Source of the DNA: Balanoglossus misakiensis
Lineage: Eukaryota > Hemichordata
Length of the DNA stretch: 64,000 nucleotides
Reading direction: 5' to 3'
NCBI GenBank assembly: GCA_040954595.2
Contig: CM082593.2
Coordinates: 5,952,001 to 6,016,000 of the forward strand
The translations under genes were made by a program, and so were the position numbers. Shown piece by piece: positions 26,873 to 45,764 of the stretch (positions are counted from its first letter, which is position 1; each line of letters starts with the position of its first letter). The notes under the pieces were generated by a model that saw nothing but the letters and a program-made list of their open reading frames with translations, was not told the DNA's origin and did no database searches.

Positions 26873-28245
26873 TGAAAACTCTTTCGATAAAACGCAGTAA
26901 AATAATCCGACACGTTGGGAGAGTTTTCTCAAATTACCTGTTCATGAAATAATTTTGGTCGACTGACACGACTTATTGTAGTGTATCAGAAAAAGTCATT
27001 TCTTTTTATTGTCACTAGTATCAAAAGAGATTTAAGAGAAAATGTGCGAAACAAAGGCAGCGTCTGCCTTGTGCAACGTTTGAAGCATAGGGTAGGGTTG
27101 CAAGTAAGCAAGCCTGATCTCGTAGTGAAATGAAACTATGGTTCCCTTAATTGTTATATTTTGTGTACCCTACATTCAGTAATAGTGCATTGTCTGCCAG
27201 CCATGCAGATTCTATTATGCCATATGCCAAGCTATGTTCATTTTTTTCTCTCTTTATAATGTATTGTATAAAATTGTACGATTGTACATACATATAACCC
27301 AGTTTTTTTTCCCTCTGTGTTTGTATTTGATTTTATGGCACTCCCAGAAATGGTGTTAAAAGAAGAAAAAGGATAATTTACTACATGATGTGGTAAAGTA
27401 TTTTCTATTTGAAAATAAATACTGTTAGTTATTAATTGCTGTGTGTGGTACATGTACCTTTATGTTGGTACACGTGTGCCAATTTCTTATTCTAGGACTA
27501 TAGCGCCTCCTGTGTCCATTCTTATGAAACGAATGCTTTTGTTTTCCTTCGGATAAGCATGGATGTAGTAGAGAGACCACTATGGGATAACGTTGGCAAT
27601 GAAAACAACTTTAACTTGACCAATGGGATTTTTTATACGAACTATAAAATGTTGCGTGTCGCTCGTGTCTCGTCGCGTGACTTGCGACCTTCGTCTAAGT
27701 CTTCTCCTGTTCCGCAAGTAACCGCGCTGCGCCTAATGACTTCCTGCCTGGTTGATCAAGTAGGTGTTCGCGCAGGCGGCATCGTAGTTGGGCTTCGCGC
27801 CTCAGCGCAAACGAAGTGCTCAAGGGGGGGGGGGGCAGTCGGTATGGTAATGCTCGATTGTGGGCCAGTTTGTTTTTATTACGAGCAAAATTTATACAAA
27901 TTTCTCCGCGATTGTGACAGAAATGCATCCAATAGCCATCATGATGAATTTCACGAATTTGCTAATCACGCGTGGGAATGCTAATCAGTGTGATATTATA
28001 TTTACTTCATTCAAATTTAATTTCATTATTCAGAAGCTATTTTGGGAAACATGTACGGTTGGGCGTGGAATTTGACATGTTATGTATATAGTAATTTGAC
28101 CTTGCGCAAACGAAAAGTGACGTAACAATTCGGGAAATAAGTCTGCAACAGTGAAATACGCATGCGTTGCCTTCACAAACACCCGCGGAATGATACAGTT
28201 TTTGACTAGTTACCAGGCTCGTTTACATATACACGGCCTTGCTTG

Positions 28246-28253
28246 TTACGTAA
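28246..28253. promoter_or_regulatory. D-box (NFIL3/PAR-bZIP site) downstream of nfil3
   Basis: GTTACGTAAC (28245-28254) matches the full RTTAYGTAAY consensus for NFIL3/E4BP4 and PAR-bZIP factors on both strands. A half-related GTGACGTAAC (28117-28126) and a C/EBP-type TTGCGCAA (28102-28109) are within 150 bp. Confidence 0.45.
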
Positions 28254-28585
28254 CTTTTCTAGGAAACCCAATCATACTTTTCAGCGGACATGCGCGCTGG
28301 CTATTCGTCTGTTTAGTCCTGGCGGCGTCATTGATCTGATGTATTAGGGCAGGGACGCGACGTTCGCACGGATACAATTGACACACGGAGTGACCTTGGT
28401 GAGAGATTTTCCATATACATGTAATAATAATAGCCGGAAATCGTTTTAAAAGAAAAAAATCCGTTCGCGAAAATAATACAGATCAGCCCAGATCGTTTCT
28501 ATCAAAAGCTCAACATTTCTCATCAAATAAATGTATCCATCATATGATGTATCTTGGTGGAGTTTTTGCGCTGGGAGAACATTAA

Positions 28586-28593
28586 TTACGTAA
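28586..28593. promoter_or_regulatory. D-box downstream of nfil3
   Basis: ATTACGTAAC (28585-28594) is a perfect RTTAYGTAAY match, about 0.9 kb past the nfil3 stop codon. Confidence 0.45.
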
Positions 28594-29497
28594 CGATGAT
28601 GTTGGCAGATGGCTAATATTGATTGATAAATTACATGACAAAGGTTCCCATGCCACTGACGCATGTCATGTTTTCGCTCGCTTTTACTGTGTCAGAGTGC
28701 ACCAAGTTGGACTCTCCGCTTCAGGGCCTGTTGCATAACGCTGTTCGGTAACAGTACCGTAGGCGTATATGCTTGCGTCATTCTCTGCTACATGGCACTG
28801 CACTGGGCCGGGCCCAGACTTGCTCCAAGTCTGTGGGCTTCATTATTAATATACATTTCAGAAAATTCAAGGACTCCGACAAGGTAGTTCCCAAGAAAAA
28901 AAAGTATTTTAATTCACCAAAACAGATACAGTACAGCGCTAGCAAACATAGTTTCAGCTTGTATGGAAAGAGAAAACGTGCGATTTGTAAAATTATCGAT
29001 AGTCTGTACCATTCCGGATGATACTATAAAATGCACCCGCAAATTCAACATGGTCACGGCGAATGCAAACACAGACAAATATTTCTGGTTACATACGGGT
29101 AACTTGAGAGACAAATCAAATGTAGTCTGCAAAAAAATACAGCAGGAATAAGGCCTACGTGTTTTGCGCGATGGTTGACACCCGCTTATGATGATCGGAC
29201 CGATTATTCCAATAAAGTCACAGAGCCGACGGCCAGGGGTTGACGGCAATGAGGATATGAACACAGTGCAGTAAAGGTGTTCGTAAAATTATGAAAATAA
29301 TACAAAACAAGTAGTTGTCAATGACACAGTCCCCGCTGGATCGATATGTTAAGAATGCAATAAGAAAACGGTGCTGGAATTAATGAAATCGGCCATTGTG
29401 TGTCTGCAAAATGACATGTAGTACACGTGATGCCATCTGCATGTACCTAATTTCATCGTGTACAAGGCAATTTAAATTACGCCCCCTGTCAAAAGCC

Positions 29498-30925
29498 TCA
29501 ACCCAGTTTTGTTTTCACAATATCTTTCAAAGTCGTGATGTCTGAAGAGAGTGAGCGAAGTGTGTCTCGCAGTTGATTGTTCTCATATTCTAAGTATGAC
29601 GACCTGAAGTTATCGAATGTCTTTGTCACCTCGGGGAAGGAACCGAACAACAAGTTATTGGCGCCCGTGTTGACGGCTTGGACGTCCATCATCATCTGGG
29701 CGGGCAGGGCAACATTCTGGTGTCTGTCCGTGGTGGCGTCCAGTTGGAACACGTAGGGCGGCAGTAACGTCACATTTGCTGGCATCTGTACTTTGGGGAT
29801 ACTTTTCGGGGAGGGGTTGGCTGCGAGGGCTGGAGTCTGAAACAACCCGGCCCTGGAGAGGGCGTCGATCGTGTTTGCGGCTCTGTTGTCGTTGTGGATT
29901 TCGTTATGTTTGGCTAAGTTGGCCTCGGTGAGGAAAGTCTGGTTGGCCTTTTCGAAGTCCCGCTGATTGGCACTGCGGAGCGTTTCCAGTTGACTGGTGG
30001 AGCCACCTTGTTTGGCAGTGGCCACTGCAGTTCGTTTCTCGGCCGTGAGCTGGCGAATGATGTCACTGTCAGATTTGTTTTTCAGTCTCAGCTTGTGTGG
30101 CAGTCTGTAGGTGTCGTCGTTCAAGTTTTTCGCCGAGCTGGTGTTGCTACCCTCGGAATCAGGGCTGCCTGGTCGGGAAGGCATGGCTGGGTAAGATTTC
30201 TCCACGCCCATCACCTCCGCGTGCTGATCACCCATACTGCGCTGTTTAACTTGAATCAAAGCAGGCATCTTCCTGGAAGGTCTTCTGTCAATGCTTTCAT
30301 CACTGACACTTTCACTCACAGCCGCCCAATCTGGTTTTCCCGCGTTCCCCTCGAGGAGTACGCCGCCATTCGTCTCGGTCTGCTGGTCCAAATTGTGATC
30401 TCGCTTTCGCTTGGTGGCCACATCAGTCTTCTTGGCACTGTTGTCCTCCGTCTCATCCGGGACCCCGAACCGCTTCTTCAGGGCGGTTAATTCCGCCTTC
30501 AATGTGCAGTTTTCGTCGGTCAACGCGAGCAGTCGTTGCTCCATCATCATGTCGTTCATCCTCCGCTTCTCCCTCGACCTTTTGGCGGCCTCGTTGTTCT
30601 TCCTCCGCTTGTCCCAGTAGCTCCTGTCCTTCCTCTCGTCCGGGGTGAACTCTCGCCTCTTGCGAGAGGCAATGATCAGGTCATTCTTCTGCAGGGCGGT
30701 CATGTTGGACTGCACCGGCGGCGGTGTCATTCCGTTGACGCTGTTCCCTCCGTGGATGTTCTGAACCGGCAGGAAGCTCCCCTGGAATGGGAAGACTTGC
30801 TGCAGCGCCACGGGAACTGGGCGCGAATCAGTCATGGAGGTTGTCGTCGTTGCCATGGTTCCCATGACCATGGTCTTCGTGGTCTCGTTGTCCCGCGCTT
30901 GCAGTGGTGAGCTGTCTTGCGTCAT
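29498..30925 (-). CDS. nfil3: NFIL3/E4BP4-type bZIP transcription factor
   Basis: One uninterrupted coding exon encodes 475 residues. NFIL3 is a nuclear repressor that competes with PAR-bZIP activators for D-box sites in circadian and immune control. The bZIP is unmistakable: RKRREF followed by [20 protein letters not shown] (basic region to ~residue 123), then the zipper [21 protein letters not shown] and FG (~124-154). The YW and [11 protein letters not shown] signature separates NFIL3 from C/EBP and PAR factors. A second amphipathic segment with [10 protein letters not shown] lies at the extreme C-terminus. I start at 30925 because TTTTCAG just upstream (30944-30950) looks like an acceptor, so the Met at 30973 would be intronic; vertebrate NFIL3 likewise has its whole coding region in one exon after untranslated exons. 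If there is no such intron, the protein gains 16 residues. Confidence 0.92.
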   Translation of the reverse strand: MTQDSSPLQARDNETTKTMVMGTMATTTTSMTDSRPVPVALQQVFPFQGSFLPVQNIHGGNSVNGMTPPPVQSNMTALQKNDLIIASRKRREFTPDERKDRSYWDKRRKNNEAAKRSREKRRMNDMMMEQRLLALTDENCTLKAELTALKKRFGVPDETEDNSAKKTDVATKRKRDHNLDQQTETNGGVLLEGNAGKPDWAAVSESVSDESIDRRPSRKMPALIQVKQRSMGDQHAEVMGVEKSYPAMPSRPGSPDSEGSNTSSAKNLNDDTYRLPHKLRLKNKSDSDIIRQLTAEKRTAVATAKQGGSTSQLETLRSANQRDFEKANQTFLTEANLAKHNEIHNDNRAANTIDALSRAGLFQTPALAANPSPKSIPKVQMPANVTLLPPYVFQLDATTDRHQNVALPAQMMMDVQAVNTGANNLLFGSFPEVTKTFDNFRSSYLEYENNQLRDTLRSLSSDITTLKDIVKTKLG

Positions 30926-31199
30926 GATCGATCTAACCGCTTTCTGAAAATCCGGAGAAGAGTAAACACGCATAAGGTTTTGTCAGTTTGTTCAGATCAT
31001 GATGGGTGGGCATATGTTATGGCGTCGCGTCGCTGCAGCCACGAAAAACAAGAAACACTAAAAATCATATTTTTAAATTTTTGTGGTTTCACGATGTATG
31101 AAACGTGTACTTGTTTTGGAAGTAAACTTGACACAACACGGCAATAAATTAGACTTATATCTGTAGGTACACTGCACCGCTTGAATTAACCATGTTACC

Positions 31200-31285
31200 C
31201 CATTTTCCGGTGTAAAGACAATAGACTCTAGGGTCTATGGCAAAGGTCAAGCGTCGGAGTAGGACCAAACTGTGGTGGTGATAGC
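31200..31285 (-). mobile_element. Diverged short foldback element
   Basis: A TTAA at 31196-31199 is followed by 86 bp with the usual size. The right half GGACCAAACTGTGGTGGTGATAGC resembles the inverted copies at 40.4 and 51.6 kb. The middle differs and contains the palindrome-related sequence also found at 20.2 kb. Confidence 0.35.
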
Positions 31286-31784
31286 CCCCCCCCCCCCCGT
31301 TATAAAAAATAGCAAAAAGCGATTAGCATTGAAGGTCACTCTTATCCAACATGTTAATTTGTGTTTATGAAACAAAGAGGAGGTCCCCGGGCGTGGCTTG
31401 ACCCGTCAAAGTCTGTTAGGTCCTGCTGTGACTGATGGACATTCAAATATCTCCCCTAATAACAAAGCATGTACAACTAAAACTTGCTTTAAAATCTTAA
31501 ATTGCATTTTCAAGCTCGGTAAGGTTTAAGACAGTGACCTCGCGTGTTGCATGCAGCAGTAACATTAATTTATTGATACTCGTAAACCGAGGGAAAATTT
31601 GTTTGATGCCGAGGGGTGTTCTTTACTTGCAGTGGACAAGTGTCGGTCGTATCCCTGGCTGTGGTCAGTCTTGTGTACGTGATACATGCCAAGAAAACTG
31701 GCAGTTTGCGCAAGCGCAAGCATTATCGCCACACTCTTTGCATCAGTGGATAACCGTACCACGATCAAGGTGACATTGGACACG

Positions 31785-31792
31785 TTACGTAA
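31785..31792. promoter_or_regulatory. D-box in the putative nfil3 intron
   Basis: GTTACGTAAC (31784-31793) matches RTTAYGTAAY perfectly. A TTGCGCAA palindrome lies about 75 bp away (31706-31713). The position is inside the predicted first intron of nfil3. Confidence 0.45.
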
Positions 31793-33040
31793 CGGTGTTT
31801 TCCACACTGACTCGTGGTTCGACTCGTTCTGGCGATTCTCACATTGAACTGAGCACGCCTCAAACGACCAACTTTTCAGTTATCTTCGGTCGATGAGAAA
31901 ACTCTTGCTTAAAATATTAAATAATCACAAGTTTTTTCCTTGGTAAATTGTTTTGTAGATCCATGGTTCCATGTTTGTATGCCGAGCCTCATTATGGTTA
32001 CACAACTGTATTAGACAGCCGTTACATAGGGTTATGTAATGCATAGACACTTACGAATATTTACGGCTGCCGCAGTCACGTCCACACAGTTTTTCCTGGA
32101 AACGTTACGTTTACCAGCGCGTGGCCGACGTGCTATGAATATTCACGAGCTACCCCAGACTCGCTCCTCGCCAGCATCCCCACACGCGAAATCATCGAAT
32201 AATACACCCACGGGGTACCACGGTTCCCGCACCATATCTCTTTGCCTCCCTTGTTTGTAATTCTTTCCAAGAAAAGATTTTCGACCAGAATTTCATATCC
32301 GCGGCTGTCGGTTTATTTATTGGCGAGACCCATTCGCCCATGATATTTCCGTCCCACAGACTATTAGGCCCTATGCTAACTATTTCTCTCTCGAACGGCT
32401 ACTATACAACCAAGGGACAATATTTCGCGGTTTGAATTGTGGGATAAACCACGGATACTTGAGGAGGGACCGTGGTCACACTTTAATAATATTATAAGTT
32501 ATATTCGAAAGAATTTCGGTAACGTGTTGGTTTCTGCGGCGAAATTGGCTTTAGAGTACACCCTGTGCTAGTAATTCTGTGCATGCTCGTACCTATAGTT
32601 TGAGTTACATACTTTTCTCGACAAAAGCACGCCTGTATGTAGCAACCGTGATCGGCCGGGACCCACTGGAGCCTGGGGGTAGGGTTGGGGTCAGCATCAA
32701 TGCGTCTGAGTGTAAAATCTGCGCGACCCACGGTTCGTGGGTCCGCGATGGATCCAGCGCGCAGCGATGACCATTTGCGTTCGAGTGCAAGACATCATAG
32801 AACACTTTACATTATTTCATATCATGTCTTTTACATTAAAAAAGCACAATATTTAGCGTACATGTATATTCATTAAAAAAAAACATTTTTTTTGCCAAAA
32901 CGTCGCCTTCGCGATGAAAAGAACGCTTGGCTTTGCCACCATTTTTTTTACAATTTCGAAAATATGCACACTTGCAAGAATTGACACATCTCGTCACCAG
33001 TTCTATATTTTCTATAAGCGCCACTGAACAGTTCTCTGGA

Positions 33041-33084
33041 TATTGGCACCATATAAATGTTTTTGATTGATTGATTGATTGATT
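33041..33084 (+). mobile_element. Possible 3' end of a SINE/LINE-type retroelement
   Basis: The sequence GGCACCATATAAATGTTTTT leads directly into five GATT units. A conserved short tail followed by a simple repeat is typical of the 3' end of non-LTR or tRNA-derived short elements in many deuterostomes. No reverse transcriptase frame or tRNA-like head is visible upstream, so the copy is 5'-truncated if real. Confidence 0.35.
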
Positions 33085-33489
33085 TTCAAACAGACATCGT
33101 CCTCTTGAACTTTAAAAAAAAAACTAAACCAGTTTTGTCACAAAACAAGTAAAACGTCCCTTGAAAACACTCAACGGGCATGAGTATCGAAGAAACTGCG
33201 TGTGTGCAACATTTAAATGAGTTAAAATCGATTTCAAAACATTTAGATAAAACATGCCTACGACTGTTAAATGTTTAAATTCCATTTAACATGACTTTTT
33301 TGTTACGAATTGCTTCAAACTAAGTTCGTTATAAGTGTTTGTTTCTTGTTTTTATAACTTGATCGAAAGGGAAGTGGCGACTTCGAATCTTACTGTTACA
33401 TGATCTAACTTAGGCAACCGGCGATGATGACATCACTCACAACAAAAAAGTGAACAGTTAAACAAGTTCAGTCATTTTGTGATGCTTAC

Positions 33490-33600
33490 CTCATTAAGTT
33501 ATTCTTCGCCAAATCCGGACAGATCTCGGTGTTTTCCTCAGTACTGACTGTGACAGCTATAACGAACTCCGCGTGCATCGGTCGGTTTCGATACTACAAT
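33490..33600 (-). other. nfil3: Probable untranslated first exon of nfil3
   Basis: On the minus strand a good donor (AATGAG then GTAAGC) occurs at 33490/33489. It would splice to the TTTTCAG acceptor at 30944, 18 nt before the nfil3 start codon. The 5' end is unknown and is set here only approximately. A D-box lies just upstream, at a distance that suits a promoter. Inference from splice signals only. Confidence 0.4.
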
Positions 33601-33634
33601 AATCGAGATGTTGTAAACTGGTTTTCACAAGGCA

Positions 33635-33642
33635 TTACGTAA
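33635..33642. promoter_or_regulatory. D-box in the presumed nfil3 promoter
   Basis: ATTACGTAAT (33634-33643) is a perfect palindromic RTTAYGTAAY site. It is followed by ATTACGCATGCGTAA, another inverted arrangement of half sites. It lies 35-150 bp upstream of the predicted nfil3 first exon, suggesting autorepression or control by PAR-bZIP factors. Confidence 0.5.
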
Positions 33643-33929
33643 TTATTACGCATGCGTAAGTTAACCAGAAACAAAGATATAGTCCTTGTCGACTTTACGC
33701 TTACAGCGGGTATTTTTTCGCTAAATAACCACGCTTTTTATTGTTTAGAAATTTATGCGAAGTAGAACATGCCTGCGTGTAACGAAATGAACCGTGTACA
33801 CGTCTGATCTGGGTGATTCTGAGCCTTGTGTTCATCCGCCGATAAGAACGCGAAGGTGAAGTCTCCGAGGACCAGTTTATCCGGCGGCAACAGCGGATAA
33901 CATGTTATGATATCCTGTTTGTCCGGTGC

Positions 33930-33937
33930 TTACGTAA
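33930..33937. promoter_or_regulatory. D-box core upstream of nfil3
   Basis: GCTTACGTAAGC is a 12 bp palindrome with the TTACGTAA core, although its outer bases differ from the RTTAYGTAAY consensus. It is the fifth core copy within 5.7 kb. Confidence 0.4.
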
Positions 33938-34812
33938 GCGATTACCATGGCAGTGGGACCGGCGCTCAAAATAGGGCGCTCAATGACGGGGTGACCGTGA
34001 CGGTCATGGCGTATAAAGAAGTGAGATTGTCTGCATAGGCGGGTTTCCTGCAACATAATGAAAAATACATAGCATAGCACTACACAGGTTTCTCCTAATA
34101 GCGGCGACCTTTTCCATATTTTAATCAATGAAATATTCAATTTTCCTCTTATCCTCTGACACTATTTTGACTTCGAGGGGATTTTAATACCCATATGCAC
34201 ACCATGATAGTTATATCATTGACGGTAGCCCACTTTCTAACGCTGCTGGCGCTATAGCGCTGGCAAATAAGCTTCAGTACAAATTCCTCCAAGCGACAGA
34301 ATGTATTCATTGTTTATTCAATTCAAGAAGTCAAAATATTTCAGGACTGAATCCAATTGCACAAGTCAATGCTCTTTTACTTTTGGGTACTGCAACCCAA
34401 TTGCAGTACTTTGCGTAAAGTGCAGTTGAAGTTGACCATAAAAAAGTCCCAACAGTCATGCGAGTAGGGCCTAGAATTGACGACGAAAGAGTAAAACTAG
34501 AAAGTTATAAATTGGGAATTTTATTTACTTTGTTTTGGATAGAGCGTCACAACTGAATTCTTAGTCACTGGTCCTTGAGATTTGTAACAATCAGAAATAA
34601 TATTGAAAATGTATCGAGCGCATTTCCAATGGCAAAAATACGTATGTAGAATTTGTCAGAAAACACGCCCAGACGTGCGCCCAGACAGGCATATTTTTTC
34701 TTTTTTGAGCCGTTGGCGGCGCCTTCTATCACGCCACTGTATCCGCCAATCGGCAAATTTCGGCGACCATTCGGCAACCTGCTTAGTAAGCAATCGGAAA
34801 CTAGGAACGTTA

Positions 34813-34820
34813 TGACGTCA
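34813..34820. promoter_or_regulatory. CRE palindrome in the PP2A promoter
   Basis: TGACGTCA lies about 190 bp upstream of the PP2A start codon. Human PPP2CA also has a cAMP response element in its proximal promoter, so the site may be conserved in function. Confidence 0.45.
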
Positions 34821-34842
34821 CCGGCAAAATACAAATTGGTGT

Positions 34843-34856
34843 GGCGGCCATATTAG
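34843..34856 (+). promoter_or_regulatory. YY1-like motif upstream of PP2A
   Basis: GGCGGCCATATTAG contains the YY1 core (CCATNTT), often found at or just after transcription starts of housekeeping genes. It lies ~155 bp before the ATG. Confidence 0.35.
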
Positions 34857-35008
34857 AGTCTAAGAGCGTAATTTTCTGGATTTTTCACCAACTTCCAGCC
34901 GTTGTGGAGGTGAACTGCCGCAGTCATTGTCCCAACGGTACATAACTGTTTTAATTTAAATATTTAATTCAACATTTACCAACGTTTTGACAATAATTGG
35001 GGCAAAAG

Positions 35009-39101
<4,093 letters not shown>

Positions 39102-40451
39102 AACACCAAAGTCCGGCCGCCAGACCACAGCTTGAAGTGATTGGAACTGTGGGTGATGTGTTGCGAGGGCAACATCTCGCCCTTGAAAACTAAAAAAAAA
39201 AGAAAGAAAAATAGTCAAATTTGAAATAATCGAGCCTGTTGGTGTACTACCTGTGTCCCAGTACAATGTATATGTTTTAAGTTGGACTCTTCAGAAAAAA
39301 ATCAGATGAACATTTTGACAGAAAAACACACTTTTTTGGTAGACGTAAAATCTCTTGATATGATGAAACAGGGATCTTTAGTTGCGGGGGCAATGCGCAG
39401 GCTGTAGTCCAGTGTAAAGAAGGTTGTATCAGCTCTAATCAGTCTTTTAAACTTACAAAACAATATGTGAATGCATTCAGCATTTTCTATGATTACTGCA
39501 AATTGTAACAGTTTGTCAATTTTACAGAGGTGTGTCACTGATCGCTTTGCTCTCTCTCTCGCAGATGTGTATAAAATGTAGACTGGGTGCAGGCAGCCGA
39601 TTGCTTTGTTTAGGGGGGGGGGGGGTTTCAGTTTGTAATTTGGGTAGAAAATAACAATTACTCTGCCTGCCGCATCTCTGTGTTTGTGTAATGAGTTTTT
39701 TGAAGTAGCGCATATTGGCTAATGGTACTTAATATGATTTAGGTTATAATGTGGCAGCATGGTTTGTGTGAATTCCAGTGAAATTTTTCATGTAAATTTG
39801 AAGGTAGTGTATTGTGACATGCAAAAGACTGGACAAGAAGGGTGGGTCTCTAATAATCATCGTTACATTCATTAAGCTTTTTTTTATTAAAAAAAGAAAA
39901 CAAGTCATTCTTGTACATATCCACCTTTTGCTTTTAAAATTGTACTGCCATTACAGTGATTTCAGCTCCTTCGAAAGAATTGTTGAAATTTTCCCTCCCC
40001 TTTTTGCTGTGTAATTTTAGACTACCCAATAGTTGGAGGGAAAGGGAGGCGGTCCCATCTATTCTGAGATGTAGGGGGAGGGACAGGGTCATTTGAATGT
40101 GAACACTTGGGGAGGGGGAGGGGACAAGACTTTATGAAGAGTGGACCCACAACTGTGTACCGTTTTGGCATTGTCTAGAATTACGAGTATCTTGTGTATG
40201 TAGAAACAGCTTGGCAGATTAATGTGACTTGTTTTGTTAGTTTTCCATTGTGGTACTGTCTGTTTTTCTTGTACTGATCTACGCCATTACTTCAGATGGT
40301 TAACTCTACATAGATTATAATTCTGTTCACTTTATTAAGTCACGCTATGCCATTATTACTTCTAAGGGAGTTAACTGTTCATTTGTCGTGAAAATATGCG
40401 TCATCTAGTAGCATAAACGATTCTAGTCCGTTTCCAAAATCGGTGTTTTAA

Positions 40452-40537
40452 CCCTTTCACCCCCACTTCCCTCTATAGAGGTCCAACTTTACCATAGACA
40501 AACAATGGATTTGGACCAAACCACGGTGGTGAAAGGG
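40452..40537 (-). mobile_element. Short foldback element, copy 4 (inverted)
   Basis: TTAA (40448-40451) precedes CCCTTTCACCCCCACTTCCC, and the right end reads GGTGGTGAAAGGG followed by ATAA. The terminal repeats pair over more than ten bases. The inner CTCTATAGAG is itself palindromic, and the whole 86 bp is the reverse orientation of copies 1-3. Confidence 0.65.
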
Positions 40538-41566
40538 ATAAATAATGGCGTACACTGGTGTTGTACTTACAGAGCAGACGCAGCTGCCCGGCATGTTAAA
40601 GAACTTTTATTATTCGGTTGAGGTTTATTGGACATGAAAGCAGGCCTGGTGTGGAATCTGAAGACACAATTGGAGGGGAATTGTTCGTAAGGGTAGATCC
40701 ACCCACAGATTTCGATATAGTCCTTCAAATTTCTTCAGTCGTTGCTGGATTTTGGTCGTGTGTCAAATTGACATTGTGGGGCCTACCTTGAAGATGTTGG
40801 CATTCACAAAACTGGCCACTGTGATGTCAACATTCTCAAAAACGAATTCGCCCTCGCAAGGTGTTTTCTAATCCATGCTTGGTCTGTCGTATAAAACTCC
40901 TAGATTTTCATGATTTACTTGTGTTTGTCATAGAGACAACATGGTGCCCTTTTCTGCTTGGAGTAATAGCCTATTTTATACCATCACTCTTATTATTGGG
41001 AAAATAGGTGAGGCAATTACGGTAGTCATTTCAGCCTTAGTTGTGATGTGTTTATCATGTTTGACGCCCACCACCCCCAGTTCAAGGCAAAATATTCACC
41101 TCTCACGGTAGTTCGATAAATGGACTTTAAAAGTCATTGTTATCATCGCATCTCCTGTGATCCTCTCCAGAACACATTATGCAAAAATCAACAACAACAA
41201 CAACTCGATACCAACTACTATATTGTACAGTTGGGCTGAGTTCATTCATGAAATAGACATGCACTGCAGTGTTTGATGCACGGAATAACATGGGAAATTT
41301 CACACAACTGTCGCACTCTTCCCTGGTACGTCCATGCTCTCCCATGCTTGTCACAAAGCAGATACCATCTGATTTTAATCTGTAATGAATTTCCTGTGAT
41401 TTTTCTTTTTTCCCCGCCAACTTCGGTGAATATTGTTTGTATTCTTTTGAGAAATCCAATTTTTGATGATGATGATGATAATGTCATCCTTTGTAAATTC
41501 TCACACAGAAAATAAATAACACCCCTGTATTTGTTTCAAAATATTTCATGGCAGTCTGTGTATTAC

Positions 41567-41590
41567 TGTGTGTGTGTGTGTGTGTGTGTG
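41567..41590 (+). repeat. (TG)n microsatellite
   Basis: Twelve TG units in the region between PP2A and rack1. Confidence 0.9.
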
Positions 41591-42294
41591 CAGAAACCGT
41601 TCTATTGTATTACTGTCGGTGAGGTACCAGAGCCGAAAATATGTGCATGCAAGTTTTATGTGAGTCACTATCTGGACAGTCACCAGGCTTGTCTATCATT
41701 TGCAAAAGGTTGAAATGTAGGTGAAATGTGGGCTTGAAGTTGACATTGACTGAACTTGAAAAAATTGCCAAGAACAATACCCATGTAGCACTCTGTTTCT
41801 TTTGATAACAGACGCTTTCATTTAACATTTCCAACCCACCAGTTAGGGTTAGGGATTTAGGGGTAAGTGTCCTGTGGGTATATATCCAGGGGCTGCCTGA
41901 CACATGCATCCCTCAGTTACCCAAACATAGACAGTTAAGTAAGTAATCAATCAATCAGAAATGAGAGTTGGCACCCCGCCAGAGCTGCAATATTGACTAA
42001 AAAGCGTCCAAATCCATGAAAAAACATCAAGTCATGATGTCAACATGAAGTTTGCACCATACTGTGTGATGTTTTGTGGGCTCCAGATGGTGATCAGACA
42101 CTGATGATGACTTGATGACGGTATCCAGATAATAAGTTTTTAACTTATTTTTCTGCTTTTGTTGGGGTTTATAAATAGGCATCCAATTTTGGTGTTCATG
42201 TGGGCCACCCCGCCCCCCCCCCCCATATAGTAGGGCGGTATAGTAAAGAGCGCCCCCTTGAGTTCATAGCCCTTGTAACAGTTTCCGCGAAGCG

Positions 42295-42306
42295 TTCTTC
42301 CTCTTT
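42295..42306 (+). promoter_or_regulatory. Possible 5' TOP tract of rack1
   Basis: TTCTTCCTCTTT is a 12 nt pyrimidine run about 93 nt before the rack1 ATG. Vertebrate RACK1 mRNAs begin with a terminal oligopyrimidine tract that places them under mTOR control, so this is a candidate transcription start. Confidence 0.35.
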
Positions 42307-42365
42307 AGCCGTTCCTCCATTGCGAGCCGGCATACCGTATGGCACAGCCATAAGAATCCAACTAA

Positions 42366-45489
<3,124 letters not shown>

Positions 45490-45679
45490 ACAAAACGACA
45501 ACCACAGCATAGACAGACTCCCCACTTCCTTTGCACAGCAGGGCAATTATTTTTACAGTATCTCCACCACCCTGCTGTCCGAAGGGACTGGGTAAAAACA
45601 TAAACTTGAGAGAGAAAAAAGTAAAATATTTAAAAAAAAATAGTCTAAGAAGAACTCTAAGTGCTATGCTGAGATGTTG

Positions 45680-45685
45680 AATAAA
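45680..45685 (+). terminator. Polyadenylation signal of rack1 (proximal)
   Basis: AATAAA 191 bp after the rack1 stop codon, a normal distance for this compact mRNA. Confidence 0.5.
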
Positions 45686-45758
45686 ATGAAACCCGTCTGA
45701 GAACTGTGTTGATGACTGTCTGTGTTAAGATCATTGCAGATGCGACTTCTGCAAGCCA

Positions 45759-45764
45759 AATAAA
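45759..45764 (+). terminator. Polyadenylation signal of rack1 (distal)
   Basis: A second AATAAA 270 bp after the stop codon, followed within about 50 bp by T/GT-rich sequence. Either signal could be used. Confidence 0.45.

Larger units (their letters stand above)
24221..29497. other. eif4e 3' region and gene-poor DNA before nfil3
   Basis: About 5.3 kb without a supportable coding region. It starts with the eif4e 3' UTR, whose length cannot be fixed because several signals exist (ATTAAA near 24764, AATAAA near 25848 and 27414). It contains two TTAA foldback elements, short G runs and a weakly conserved AT-rich part. Its end is downstream of nfil3 on the minus strand and carries two palindromic D-boxes. 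Confidence 0.5.
30926..35008. other. Upstream region of nfil3 and head-to-head promoter area with ppp2c
   Basis: nfil3 (minus) and the PP2A gene (plus) diverge here. The interval holds a probable nfil3 intron (30944..33489), its likely first exon, three palindromic D-boxes, a diverged TTAA element, a retroelement-like tail near 33.05 kb and the PP2A promoter. I see no protein-coding frame with family resemblance. Confidence 0.5.

Noticed and set aside
41839-41862. Telomere-like TTAGGG units
   Set aside because: Only two to three imperfect units; too short to be an interstitial telomere block.
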